NCBI GenBank assembly: GCA_950295325.1
Contig: OX485806.1
Location: forward strand, 47,735,169-47,799,168
Direction of reading: 5' to 3'
From: Polytrichum commune
Taxonomy: Eukaryota > Streptophyta > Polytrichopsida > Polytrichales > Polytrichaceae
Length of the DNA: 64,000 bases
This document shows, piece after piece, positions 31,807-42,200 of the stretch. The first letter of the stretch is position 1. The number at the start of each line of letters is the position of its first letter. The position numbers and the translations under genes were made by a program. The notes under the pieces were generated by a model. It was not told the DNA's origin. It did no database searches and saw nothing but the letters and a program-made list of their open reading frames with translations.

Positions 31807-33249
31807 TTGGAATTAGGCCCTCATCTCACTGGTGCTGAGGCACGGAAGGTACGAGCATTCATTCGCTTGTACCGTAGGTGTTTTGCTTTTAGCCTTCAGG
31901 ATCTTGAAGGTCATAAAGGAAAACCTATCCACATTCAGTTGGAGGACGACCATCCCATTTTTCAGAGACCTTATAGGCTCAGTGTTTCCGAGCGGATTGG
32001 CGTTCAGGCTCGTTGTCGAGAGCTCTTGGCAGCATGGCTAATCAAACTTTCCAACAGGGAGTATGTTTGTGCTACGGTTATGCCATCGAAGAAGGATATC
32101 TTTGGCAATTGGACGGAGAAGCGGATGTGTGGGGATTACCGTCTAGTAAATCGGAAAACCAAGTCGGATCGATATCCCATGCCAATCCCGGAGGAGTTGT
32201 TCGATGTCATTGGATTTTCTCGGGTCTTTAGCAACCTAGACTTGAGATCCGGATATCACCAGCTCCCATTACTTACGGGAGATCGGGTGAAAACCGCATT
32301 TTGGGGAGTTGATCATGATGGGAAGGATCAACTATACCATTGGAAGTTTCTTCCATTTGGCCTCAATAATGCGCCTGCTGAGTTTCAGAGAGTGATGGAC
32401 CAAGTTCTTTCTGGCCTACCTTTTGCTCGGTGTTACATTGATGATGTGATCATTTTCAGCAAAACACCACATGAGCATATAAAGCATTTTCAGGCCATTT
32501 TTGAGCGATGACGGCGGTGGGGATTGCGCTTGCACCATGGCAAGTGCAAGTTTTTCCATGACCGACTAGCATATCTAGGTCATATGATTATTCCAGGAGA
32601 TCTTGGGGTGCAACAAGCTAAGGTGGACGCCTTGCAGAAGATCCCGGCACCGGTCGATGTACCGAGACTTCGTGCTTTCTTGGGCTTGGCGAATTACTAT
32701 CGTCGATTCATCAAGAACTTTAGCTTGATCGCCAAGCCTCTCACCATTCTCACGAGCAAGGACCAACCTTGGACTTGGGGTCGTGAGCAGCAGCAAGCAT
32801 TTGAGACGTTGAAGCAGAAACTGGGTGCGGCTCCAGTGCTTCGACATCCGGATGTCTCCAAATCCTTCCAGTTGCATACGGATTGGAGTTCATTGGGTTT
32901 GGGAGCGGTTCTCACTCAGAAGGATGATTTTGGCCGGGAGTATGTTGTTGCTTACGCTTCGCGAAGCAATAACACGGCGGAGGCTAATTATTCGTCCTAT
33001 GAGGGAGAAGCATTGGCGGCGGTATAGGCTATTGCTTATTTTCGGCCGTATCTTTATGGTCAGGACTTTACTTTAGTGACTGACCATCAACCGTTACGGT
33101 GGCTCATGGAGTCGGATAAGCTTACTGGCAAGATTGCCAGGTGGGCTTTGTTGCTCCAGGAGTATGATTTTGAGGTGATACACCGTGTTGGGATTACCAA
33201 CTTGGATGCAGATGGATTCTCACGCAATCCAAGTCCTTCGGATGAGGCC
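31807..33249 (+). pseudogene. Gypsy reverse transcriptase and RNase H
   Basis: RT blocks are KKDIFGNWTEKRMCGDYRLV, NLDLRSGYHQLPL, FLPFGLNNAPAEFQRVMD and the catalytic YIDD at 32434-32445, then LAYLGHMI. The connection YRRFIKNFS leads to RNase H (HTDWSSLGLGAVL, YASRSNNTAEANYSSYEGE, DHQPLRWL). Copies element RNA to DNA and removes the RNA strand. One reading frame throughout, broken by TGA at 32509 and TAG at 33025. No other damage is seen in this part. Confidence 0.9.
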
Positions 33250-34695
33250 TTGACCGGGGCCAGGTGGCATGGAGATTGTGATCGAGAGGTGGTTCCAGGT
33301 TGGCACGCGGCTGCTTACCTCAGTTTACTTTCTGGTGCATCTGTTGAGATTCCGATACATGGCTCGGATGATGAGACTGATCGGCCTCAAGCTATTGTGG
33401 ATATATGGGAGGATCTCCCCGTATTGCATAAGCTTCAACAGGGTACCTTTCATTTGTCTATTTCGGCAATGGAAATGGATAGGATTGGACATCGAATAAC
33501 AAGGTTCCGTTGGGAGAACGGTTTGTTATTTCGATTGTGGCCGGATGGGACAAGGCGTATTGTTCCTAGGCCGGATCAGATGGCCTCCTTGGTGCGACAA
33601 GTGCACGAGGAACTTGGCCATTTTGGCATACGCAGGACACATTCGATGTTGCGTGGCCAATATTGGTGGACTGGCATGTATCAGCAGGTGGCTGCCTATG
33701 TCGGGAGGTGTGACGTTTGTGACCGGGTCAAATCTAGCTTTAACACCTTATCACCTCAGTTACAGCCCTTACCTATCATGGGATTGGGCTACCGTTGGTC
33801 GCTGGACTTTGCAGGGCCGTTGGTAGTTACACCACGTGGAACAAAGTATGTTTTGGTTATGGTGGAGCATTTTAGCAAGTGGATTGAGCTTGTTGCTATA
33901 CCCAAAACTCTGCAGAGTTGGCCACAACCGCCTTTTGGATCGTGTGTTAGCACGTTTTGGAGCACCGGCGGAGGTGTTGACGGACCAAGGGAGGGAGTTC
34001 CTTGGTGCTTTCGAGGAATTGTGCACTAAGGCGCTCATAAATCACCGTGCCACCTCTCAGGATCATCCGGAGGCAGATGGCTTGGCTGAACGGGTTGTTT
34101 AGACAACCAAGCGTGGCTTGAGGAAATATGGATTACTTCGGGAAAACCACCGGGATTGGGACCTTATGTTGCCTTGGATTGCTATGGCTATCGATTTAGT
34201 AGGCAGGCCTTTTTGGCATCCTACAACCCGTATCAATTATTATATGGACGTGAGCCTATTCTCCCGAGTTCTATTCGGAAAAAGTTAGCTCTTGTTGTGG
34301 ACTTGGATGACCCAAACATTTGGGCAGAGTATTTGCAGGAGCGGGCTCAATTCTTCCAGAGAGCCATGCCTATGGCCATGGAGAATTTGTCCATTGCTCA
34401 GCACCGTGACACATTGCGTTATGTACGCATTCGCAGTGGTGCTTACCGACCTCAGTTGCGGAGATTTCGGCAAGGGAATTATATTTATTGTCAATGTGAG
34501 GCGCCTACGACATTGGATGTCAGGGCGGGGCGCACTATCCTTCGGGTGAAGGAGGTGTTGCCGAGTGGTTTGTTGTTGTTAGAAGGCAAGGATGGCAAGG
34601 AATGTCGCGAACATTCCAAAAATTGTGCCCCATGTCATCTACCCATTGAGGGTACAGTTCATCCTGAACTGGCCGTCGTGCCAGAGGGTCTTCCA
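33250..34695 (+). pseudogene. Gypsy integrase
   Basis: The zinc-binding HHCC region HEELGHFGIRRTH...CDVCDRVK lies at about 33603-33730. The catalytic core has RWSLDFAG (first Asp), then, after a frameshift near 33911, VLTDQGREF (second Asp) and HPEADGLAERVV (catalytic Glu), with a TAG at 34100. The C-terminal part reads YNPYQLLYGREP and a tail with KEVLPSGLLLLEGKDG at the place of the usual DNA-binding or chromodomain region. It would insert the DNA copy into the genome. Confidence 0.85.
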
Positions 34696-34875
34696 TGTTT
34701 TGTATGTGGAGAGAAGAAAAGAGCGGCTACTATGCTCTTGTGTGATCAGTGTCAACGCGTTTGGCACATGGCATGCTTGAGGCCACCCTTGACTTCTCTA
34801 TCATCTGGACAGTGGAGTTGTCCTCGCTCTCGAGGATCTTCAGAACTTGGTCCTTCGACCAATCGTACTCAATGA
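34696..34875 (+). CDS. PHD-like finger at the pol C-terminus
   Basis: In frame with the integrase tail: CFVCGEKKRAATMLLCDQCQ, then a VWHMACLRPPL segment and QWSCPRS. Spacing C-x2-C, C-x2-C, H-x3-C, C-x2-(C) fits a C4HC3 PHD finger, with the last Cys replaced by Ser. PHD fingers commonly read histone H3 tails, so this may target insertion to a chromatin state, as chromodomains do in other gypsy elements. Function is inferred; the missing last ligand may reflect decay. Confidence 0.65.
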   Translation, partial: CFVCGEKKRAATMLLCDQCQRVWHMACLRPPLTSLSSGQWSCPRSRGSSELGPSTNRTQ

Positions 34876-35144
34876 TCTTGTGTGGTTTTCATCATCTTGT
34901 GCCTGCCCAAATGGAAGATGAAGAGTTATGGCTTACAAACGCAATCGACATGAGGCCGTGAAATTAATTCTGTGAAATCTGATGGCCAACCATTAGAGGC
35001 GATTAAGGATGGGGCTCACATTGCACCCAGCCTACAGTTCCTTGGGATGACGTTCGCTACATTAGTTGGTTGCGGAGCAATCCTTCATTATCCATACCCT
35101 TGGATTGACTTGGTCCTAGCTGCTTGGCGGGACTCCATAGTCAG
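34876..35144 (+). other. Gypsy 3' untranslated region
   Basis: About 270 bp between the pol stop and the polypurine tract. No gene is seen. Confidence 0.5.
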
Positions 35145-35156
35145 CTAAGGGGGGCA
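35145..35156 (+). promoter_or_regulatory. Polypurine tract of the gypsy element
   Basis: CTAAGGGGGGCA sits directly before TGTCGAAATG, the start of the 3' LTR. This is the normal place for the plus-strand DNA primer. Confidence 0.7.
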
Positions 35157-35704
35157 TGTCGAAATGTGTTGTTCATGTGTGACCTTGCTTTGTTTTAGTG
35201 TTGTTTGTTAGTGGTCGTTTGTACTCGAGCTACAGTGACACACGATCGGTATTTACACGAAAGTTGTCACGGTATGCAGCGTCGACGGCCGCACCTTATC
35301 CGTTGGGCTTCATTCATTTAGAGTTAGATGGATGAACCTTAGTTTTGGAAAGTGAGGCTCCTAAGTGAGGAGCCTCCTCCTTGGCTTGGCATTTTTGCCA
35401 AGTCAAGTCTTGTGAGTGAGTGTGTGGAGAGTGCTTGTGTGAGGTGTAGATTGCATGTTTTTGCAATAAATATTGAATTTTTCTCCCCTCTCTTGCACTC
35501 TTGGATTCTCTCGTGGTAGAGTGAGAAATAATTTGACTAAATGTGTGCATTTGAAGAGAAATTTAGAGCTATTATGAGTGTTTTATTCTCTTCCTTCTCT
35601 GTCAAGGTATGTTGTTTATGTGTGACTTTGCTATGTTTTAGTGTTGTTTGTTAGTGGTGGTTGGTACTCGAGCTGCAGTGACACACGATCAGTATTTACA
35701 CGAC
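35157..35704 (+). repeat. 3' LTR plus the first 105 bp of another LTR
   Basis: 35157-35599 is a full LTR (TGTCGAAATG... TTCCTTCTC). At 35600 a new LTR start (TGTCAAGGTATGTTG) follows directly and runs to 35704, where the ATCAC target duplication begins. The 35599/35600 join looks like an LTR-LTR junction of a two-LTR circle. The 5' LTR at 8220 lacks exactly this first part, so the insertion is circularly permuted. Confidence 0.65.
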
Positions 35705-35709
35705 ATCAC

Positions 35710-38466
35710 CTTCAAAATGGTCCCGTCCATAGCTCGTGCAGATGCGACCATCTGCATTTGTTTTGTTGATGGTGCGGTGGCAGACCGTCTCGTATTCCTG
35801 GACTGCCTGGAAGAAGGATACGAGTCTGGGTTGGCTGAAATGTCCACTCCAGAGAGGTCGAATGGAGGAGTCGATGTGTTGAAGAGGCGGGTGGGCGTGA
35901 TGCGCTCTTTTTGAGGGAGCTGAAAGCCGGCGTTCTCAAGCTTAAGGATCTCCGGACGAGTGAGGTTGGTACCAATCTTGACAGGCCACACGGGCGGGAT
36001 TGAAGGTCGTTCTTGGTTTGCAGAGAATTTGTCGACCCACTTGCGATGGGATCCTTTGACACAACGTTCAATGTCGTCTGGGAAAAAAAAGCTTCTCGAC
36101 CTTAGGTGTTGTGAATTTGTAATAGTTCCAAACTCCAAGGTATGCCGGTGCAGGGGTGCTCTTGGAGTTGGAGACGATTTTGGCAGTGCATTTCTTCTTT
36201 GTGACAGCATGCATGGCCCAACATGCCTTGAAGGAATTGTAAGGAACTCGAGCAATATGCCAGAGCTTCTCGTCGACTTCGGATTCTTGAACAACAGTGA
36301 CTCGGCGAAAATCCAGACTTGTAGGGGGGGTGGAACCTTGAGCACTGACGGAGAAGACTCCTCGATGATAGTAGGCAGAGGTGAAGCATGAGATCTTGTG
36401 GTTTTCTGAGCGACACGAGGGCGAGACAAGTTAAGGGTGTCGGGGCGGTGGGTCTCATCGTCAGCTCCAATGGGGGTGTCAGGCTTGCGTTTTTGGGAGC
36501 CAAAGACCTCGGCACCCTCAAGGTGGGGACTACGAGTACAAAATTCCTCTCCGCCACGCATGTCGAGAAGAACCTTCTGCAGGATAGCGGGGTCATCCGT
36601 ACGTTGAGCACAACGTTGAGCGGCACGAAGCTTGAGTTCTTCTTTGCTAGGGCCATCGCCCCCAACGCCACCCTTAAGAAACTGACGGTACGCCACAACT
36701 TGGAGGAAGGCTCGAATATAGTCATCCATAGTGGCCACGTATAGATCGCCACCTTTGTTGCCGAACGCTTGGAGCCATTTGTAGGGAATGGACTCGGCAA
36801 GGTTGCAATTGGGCATTTGTGCAAATTCCTCGGCGGTCATGATTTTCTTCTGCGAAATGGAAAGGGTGTGCAAGAAATAAGAAAAGCTTGAAAAAAAAGA
36901 TAAAAGATAAAACAAAGAGCAATAACACTAAAGACGCACCAATTCCATGAAGCCACCCCATTGTCGATAACGAAAGTGCCAGAAGGCCAGCCAAAGCTGA
37001 AGGTGTTTCAACCCCTCCTCGGAGGTGCAGCTAGACGAAGCCCACCAGGCCTTGATGGCGAGGTACCTCGTTTCCGCCTCGAGCATAGAGGATGCATCGC
37101 GATACTGCAAGCATAGACGCTTGTGTTGGTCTTGCAAGTCATGCTTGATATACAGCTTGGTGTGTTTCTTTAAAGACTGGGTCCAATGGAAGTAGCAGGT
37201 TCTTTCACGCCCATCGATGGGAACCTTTGGGTCTCCGGACCCGTAAACAATCCTCACGGCATTCCAATTGGCTTGGGCACTATCTGCCATGAAGCCTTTG
37301 AAGTGGGGCTTGGGGAATCCATGGCGGGCCATGACGTGGTTGAGGTTATGCCAGAAAAAAACTTGAGCATCCTTGTCCTCGGATTGGAAGTCGCAAAAAG
37401 CGATGGTCATGACGCGCTGGTAGGTTCCATCATATACGTGGCAGGCCATGGTGGTCCACTTGGCGACGCGTTTGACAAGGTCAGACATCATCCAAGCATG
37501 CTTGAGATCCCCACCAGGTTGCATGCGCTTAACCAAGTCGACCCCACTACCAGGGCCGACCTCAGACATCTTGAAAACGAAAACTTTGTCCGTATCGTCA
37601 CCCTGTCCCGAGAATTGATTACACTGGACATAGGCCCAATTGCTGACACCTCGAAGCTTGGCGATGCCATCCATAACCCCTAACCTACGTAAGTATTTGA
37701 AATTGGTAACCTTGTTACGGAGGTGGGGGGAATTCAACTCCTTGCAACGATCAAACACGGGCTCAAGTTCTTCCAACGAGAGAAGGTGATGAGGATCACT
37801 ATCATTACGAAGGAGGAACTCACCCACAAAGTCCTTGCTGGCTTCAAGGACGATTTTGCTATGAGTGGCTTGGGGCGTTCGCTCGACGTGCTCCTCGATT
37901 AGGGCGTCGATGCGTTGGCGGCTATCTCTGCAGTTGCCGACCTTGACTAGGTGGCAATGGTTGCCAAGATGAATGCATGCACGCTGAGTGGTGTCATTGC
38001 CGTGGACGTAGAAGATTTTGGCGTGGCATGGTGCAATGCATGTGGGGGGCTCCTTACAGATCCTGTACATTAGAGCGGAGCCCAAAGGGAAGGGACCACG
38101 AACTGGAAAGGGCACCTTTGTGAAGCCGTTGAAATTAGTTTCATTGACCGGGGAAGTGCGACAAGCACGTTGGAGGTAATCGCAAAGAGGATTTTGGCAT
38201 TGGAGGTGGCCAACGCAACTGGAGGAGCGAAAAACAAGGCCCATGCCATTGGTGATATTGGTGATCTGGGTTTTGGTCCAAACATGGCCGTCATAGCGTT
38301 TGTCCATGCCGTCCATGGATTTGGCCTTCGTATGAGAGGACGAGACGCCTACTGGGGGGAGGACAAACATCCGATTCCCATCAAAACGAGGCGGCAGGAA
38401 ATTCACCTCTTCAATTTGCAATGTGTCATAATCCAGTTTCTTGAGGATGTTCTTCCTACCGGGCAT
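35710..38466 (-). pseudogene. MULE-1 transposase, zinc-finger/MULE type, main part
   Basis: The ATG at 38466 (MPGRKNILKKLDYDT) matches the start in MULE-2. The N-terminal region has RYDGHVWT, SSCVGHLQCQNPLCDYLQR, CKEPPTCIAPC and ACIHLGNHCH (WRKY/GCM1- or FLYWCH-like zinc ligands). The core has CHVYDGTYQRVM (DGTY is the classic first MULE motif, about residue 345), FKGFMADSAQANWNAV (second Asp, about 392) and CYFHWTQSLKKHT, followed by a Glu-rich helix LEAETRYLAIKAWW. The intron is 36850-36939. Downstream are MPNCNLAESIPYKW and a Ser/Pro/basic tail. The frame is otherwise open; only the gypsy insertion at 35704/35705 separates it from its end at 7902-8219. Would cut and join transposon ends in the nucleus. 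Confidence 0.7.
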
Positions 38467-39004
38467 GGAAGCAAGAGAACGTAGACATTGAAGAATGGAA
38501 TTCGGGGGTTTGGCTGGGGAGGGAGGATGGGGATGGCTTGTGAATGGGAGAGGATACGGGGGGCTCATCACCATCAAAGGAATCGGAAAGATGTATGACA
38601 GTGTGTGTACCGGGTTCAATCTTAACTTTGACCAAGGGAGGAGTATTGAAAGTGAAAGCAGAGGAATGAGGAGGGGTACGGATATCCGTGGATACATTCG
38701 TGCAAGGACCTGGGAGTCCGTACACACTGTATTTACCAGCGCAGAGTTCCCACATTGAAGATCCGTTGTCGGCAACCCTAGGATTCTCATGCATGGTCAA
38801 TGACAAAAGAGAAGTAGCAGTATCATAAATCTCGCGTTCGACCCATATTGTATTTTTTTGCAACCAAAACCTGATACTAAGGTCCAGGGAAGAGACAGAT
38901 GCAAATCCGTTCGCATCTATGGGGAAAAGAAGGGGGATCCCCACGCCATTGGAACGGAGCTCAACCATTTCCGTTAAAGAAGGCATTTTGGACGAGGAAG
39001 CCAT
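38456..39004 (-). CDS. ORF1 upstream of the MULE-1 transposase, SUMO-motif protein
   Basis: An intact frame of 182 residues from the ATG at 39004 (MASSSKMPSLTEMVELR). It shares PLLFPIDANG, WVEREIYD, CAGKYSVYG and VKVKIEPGTHTVIHLSDSFDGDE with the MULE-2 ORF1. VKIE fits a SUMOylation site, and the IHLSDS-acidic stretch fits a SUMO-interacting motif. Its end overlaps the transposase ATG (38466) by about 11 bp in another frame, so the two are either separate proteins or spliced together. No known domain is recognised. Confidence 0.6.
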   Translation of the reverse strand: MASSSKMPSLTEMVELRSNGVGIPLLFPIDANGFASVSSLDLSIRFWLQKNTIWVEREIYDTATSLLSLTMHENPRVADNGSSMWELCAGKYSVYGLPGPCTNVSTDIRTPPHSSAFTFNTPPLVKVKIEPGTHTVIHLSDSFDGDEPPVSSPIHKPSPSSLPSQTPEFHSSMSTFSCFHAR

Positions 39005-39093
39005 GGAGATAGAGAGAGGGCATAGTAAAAGGGGTCCTGTAAGGGAACTTAAACCCTAGGCATCGGGAAACCCTAAATATCATACATGGATAG

Positions 39094-39101
39094 TATAAAT
39101 A
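39094..39101 (+). promoter_or_regulatory. TATA box in a 200-bp divergent promoter region
   Basis: TATAAATA lies 103 bp before the ParB-like gene ATG (39204), inside the 199-bp gap that separates it from the minus-strand ORF1. Both genes must be driven from this gap or share elements within it. Confidence 0.5.
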
Positions 39102-39203
39102 TAATAGAAGGTGAATGAAGAGTCTTAGAGGGTGTGGAGTAGAGCGATGCCTAAATAGTAGAGAGCAAGATTAAGGGAATTACTGGGGGACCGGGACGTA
39201 TAC

Positions 39204-42200
39204 ATGAAGGAACCAAGTCACAATACAGATCCCACAATTGATGTAGCGACAAAGCGGAAGAGGAGAAAGGGAGGCACGAGTTTCAGCAATTCGAAACAAA
39301 GGAAACGGAGAAAACTAAAGAAAAAGGGTCTAACGAGCATAGAGAGAAGAGGGACTCCTTCAAACTTGAGCAAGCCATTTGCTATAGATGAAACAGGGTA
39401 CACAAATCCGCAGTCAAACTTGCACCCAATAGAGGAAGAAAGGGAGGACAGTGGTTCACGCGCACCATCAATGGCAGGGAGCGAGCACCGCACCAATTCT
39501 AATCAAAGCGGTTCTCGCGAAGATACAAGAGAAGATTCAATTAGCACTGTAAGATTGTCTTGGGTGTTATCGCCACTAGGGGTAGAACAAGATTTTAGGT
39601 TTTGGGTTTAGGGTTTTGGAAATACATTTCTCTTAATATGGATGTGATTGCTGATATCTGTGGGGGGGTCTCGGAACCGAGAGGGAGGGGGAGCTAAGGA
39701 AGTGAATGACTTTGATTTTAGTTTGAAATATTTCTTGTTCAAATATGGTGTGATTTTTGAAATGTAGGGGGGGGGTTCTCGGAACCAAGAGGGGGGGGGG
39801 AGGTGTATGTTGTGAGGGACTTTGATTTTAGATTGAAATATGTTTGGTTAAATTCTGTTGTGATTTTTGAAATGTGGGGGGGGGTCTCGGAACCGAGAGG
39901 GGGGGAGAGGTCAATGTTGTGAGGGACTTTGATTTGAGCTTGAAATATTTTTGGCTGAATTCTGGTGTGATTTCTGAAATGTGGGGGGGGTCTCGAAACC
40001 GAGAGGGGGGAGGTAGTGTAGAGTACTTGTGATTGAGAGAAGATAAGGTTGTGGGTGACATTGATGTAAGCTCCAAGACCCAAGATAAAGATTTGTGTGA
40101 AATCTGGTGTGGCCAAGTTTGATAGTTGTGTGAAATTTGGTGTGGAGTGGGGTTGTGGAATGGATAGGGTGGAATTAGTGAAGCTTGAATGTGATTGAGA
40201 GAGGATGAGGTTGTGGGTGATATTGATGCAAGCACAAACACCTAAGATTGAGATTTGTGTGAAATCTGGTGTGGCCAAGTTTGATAGTTGTATGAAATCT
40301 GGTGTGGAGTGGGGTTGTGGAATGGATAGGGTGGAGGTAGTGAAGCTTGAATGTGATTGAGTGTCGCGCACCTCTCCATGAGGAGTGCCCACAACACCAT
40401 GGGCACAAGGGGGACCCCGGAGTGACACCCGGGACTTGTGGCGCCATTGGTGAGAGGGCCCAAATACTCTTAGCATGGGTGAGGGCCCCGGGCGTTGAGA
40501 ACGCCTCTCACCCACAGGGACTAAGAGTCATGAGGGTAAGGCCATAAGTTATGAGTAGCTTATGGCGGTGGAATTCTAGAATGCTAAGGAACACCTCAAT
40601 CGGAGGTGCTAGCTAGGAGATATGGCCATTTGAGTGGGGCGCTGTCCCGGGACAACACCCTGGGACAGCAGTGACCTGGGAGTGGTGCCCGGGACTGCCA
40701 AGGTTTGAAGAGCCATAACTTCCTCAATACTTGCCTAAATGAGGCAAGTGAGGGGTCCATTGGCATCTACGCAAAGAGTAGGTGACGATAGAGTGGTCGC
40801 TCAATAACATCAGACATCATATGTAGAAGTTATGATGGTCTGAAGCTGCTGGGGGGTTCCAGCCCCAGCGGCTAAAGGAAAATGTCCACTTGGCCCCTAC
40901 CCTTGTAGAGAGACAAAAGGATACTTGATGGTGGGGTAGGGGCCCCGCCCAAAGTCCTAGAGGCTTATATGGGTGAGGCGGCTTAGCCGACCGACCCCCC
41001 CGGAGCATACTTGGCAATGTGCTCCGGGTAGTTGTAGTGTTGTTTTGGCAACACGATGATCAACTCAAGAGTGGACTTCCATGGATGGAAGTCCACCTTA
41101 GCCATTGGCTACCTACTAAGGGGAGAGTCCCGAATGCATGTGTAGGAGGGTTTGGTGACCTAGCCATGAGCTTGAAGGTCCGTGGTTTTGGGAGCTAACC
41201 ATGCATGTGCGTGGGATGTGCAGGTTAGCGTTTGTGGCACTTGCTAGGTTGGAAAGGCCGTCAAGCTAAGTGAAGGAAAACTAGCAAGGGTTGCGACATT
41301 GAGAGAAGATGAGGTTGTGGATGATATTGATGCAAGCACAAAAATCCAAGTTTTAGAGTTGTGGAAAATCTGGTGTGGCCAAGTTTGAAATTTGTATGAA
41401 ATCTGGTGTGGTGGTAAATGGAAGCTAAGTTTGTGAGTGACTTTGTTTCGTGCATGCAAGCATCGCAGTCTTTGGATCTTACCGGATCACAAAGGCATTC
41501 AATGGAGGATCACAATGTTGAGTTGTTGCTTCCTTTGGTTCCCGCTGTGGCTAGTGGGGACGTTCCACAGGCAGAGGTGATCGATTCATGGAACTTTGAT
41601 TGAAATGTTAAAACATTTGAAATGTTTGGCAAATGTTCTTATATTCGGTTTTTGTGATCTATTCTTATTATTTGCTTCATTTTTTTTCAGATTGATGTAC
41701 CGGTTATGATGGACTGCGTGCGACCTCTTGATGAGTCGAATCCGGATGAGACTGAGCTCCATATTAGAAGATCACAGAAGGAGGACTCGAACAGCGTGAT
41801 TCACCGGGTTCGAATGAAACCAATTGGGAAGTCACGATTCCCGATTCCATTATGTCGTTTGCGTTGTCTACCTCTTGGTAGACCCATCAACAAGGTTGAT
41901 GTGGCTCATTTGGAAAATGAGTTCGTGATGGGTTATCGTGATGGTGATCGAGTTTTGTATGTCTCTCCATTCAACAACCTCGATGAGGTCCTTTATGTAT
42001 CGGATGATATGAAGGCGTCATGGAGTCCATTATGGTAGGAGGCCAATAAAGAGTTTGATGCCAACCTCATAAAAGACCCCGACCTCTCTCACCTAGTTGG
42101 CAAGATGTTCTTTGTGTGGGAAGGCAATCATCGATTGACAGCTTGGTTTAGGCACATTAACAAGCACCATTCCATGGACAAAGATTGGCACATATCCGTG

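Larger units (their letters stand above)
8220..35704 (+). mobile_element. Ty3/gypsy retrotransposon encoding a C5-cytosine methyltransferase and a PHD-like finger
   Basis: Order: partial 5' LTR, leader, gag (10339-11751), [MULE-2 insertion 11993-29374], protease, C5-cytosine methyltransferase, reverse transcriptase, RNase H, integrase, PHD-like finger, polypurine tract, 3' LTR plus a partial second LTR. It sits in the MULE-1 transposase gene with the 5-bp duplication ATCAC (8215-8219, 35705-35709). Without MULE-2 it would be about 10 kb. RT-before-integrase order and the YIDD motif make it Ty3/gypsy. Methyltransferase-bearing gypsy elements are known from charophytes. It is dead, with several stops and frameshifts in pol. 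Confidence 0.85.

Noticed and set aside
30757-34102. Reassigned TAG codon (alternative genetic code)
   Set aside because: Real genes in the window end in TAG or TAA, TGA stops also occur in pol, and frameshifts accompany the stops; decay explains them better.
38495-38758. Plus-strand ORF and similar antisense frames over the transposase genes
   Set aside because: They are antisense shadows of the conserved minus-strand ORF1/transposase and are not conserved between MULE-1 and MULE-2.
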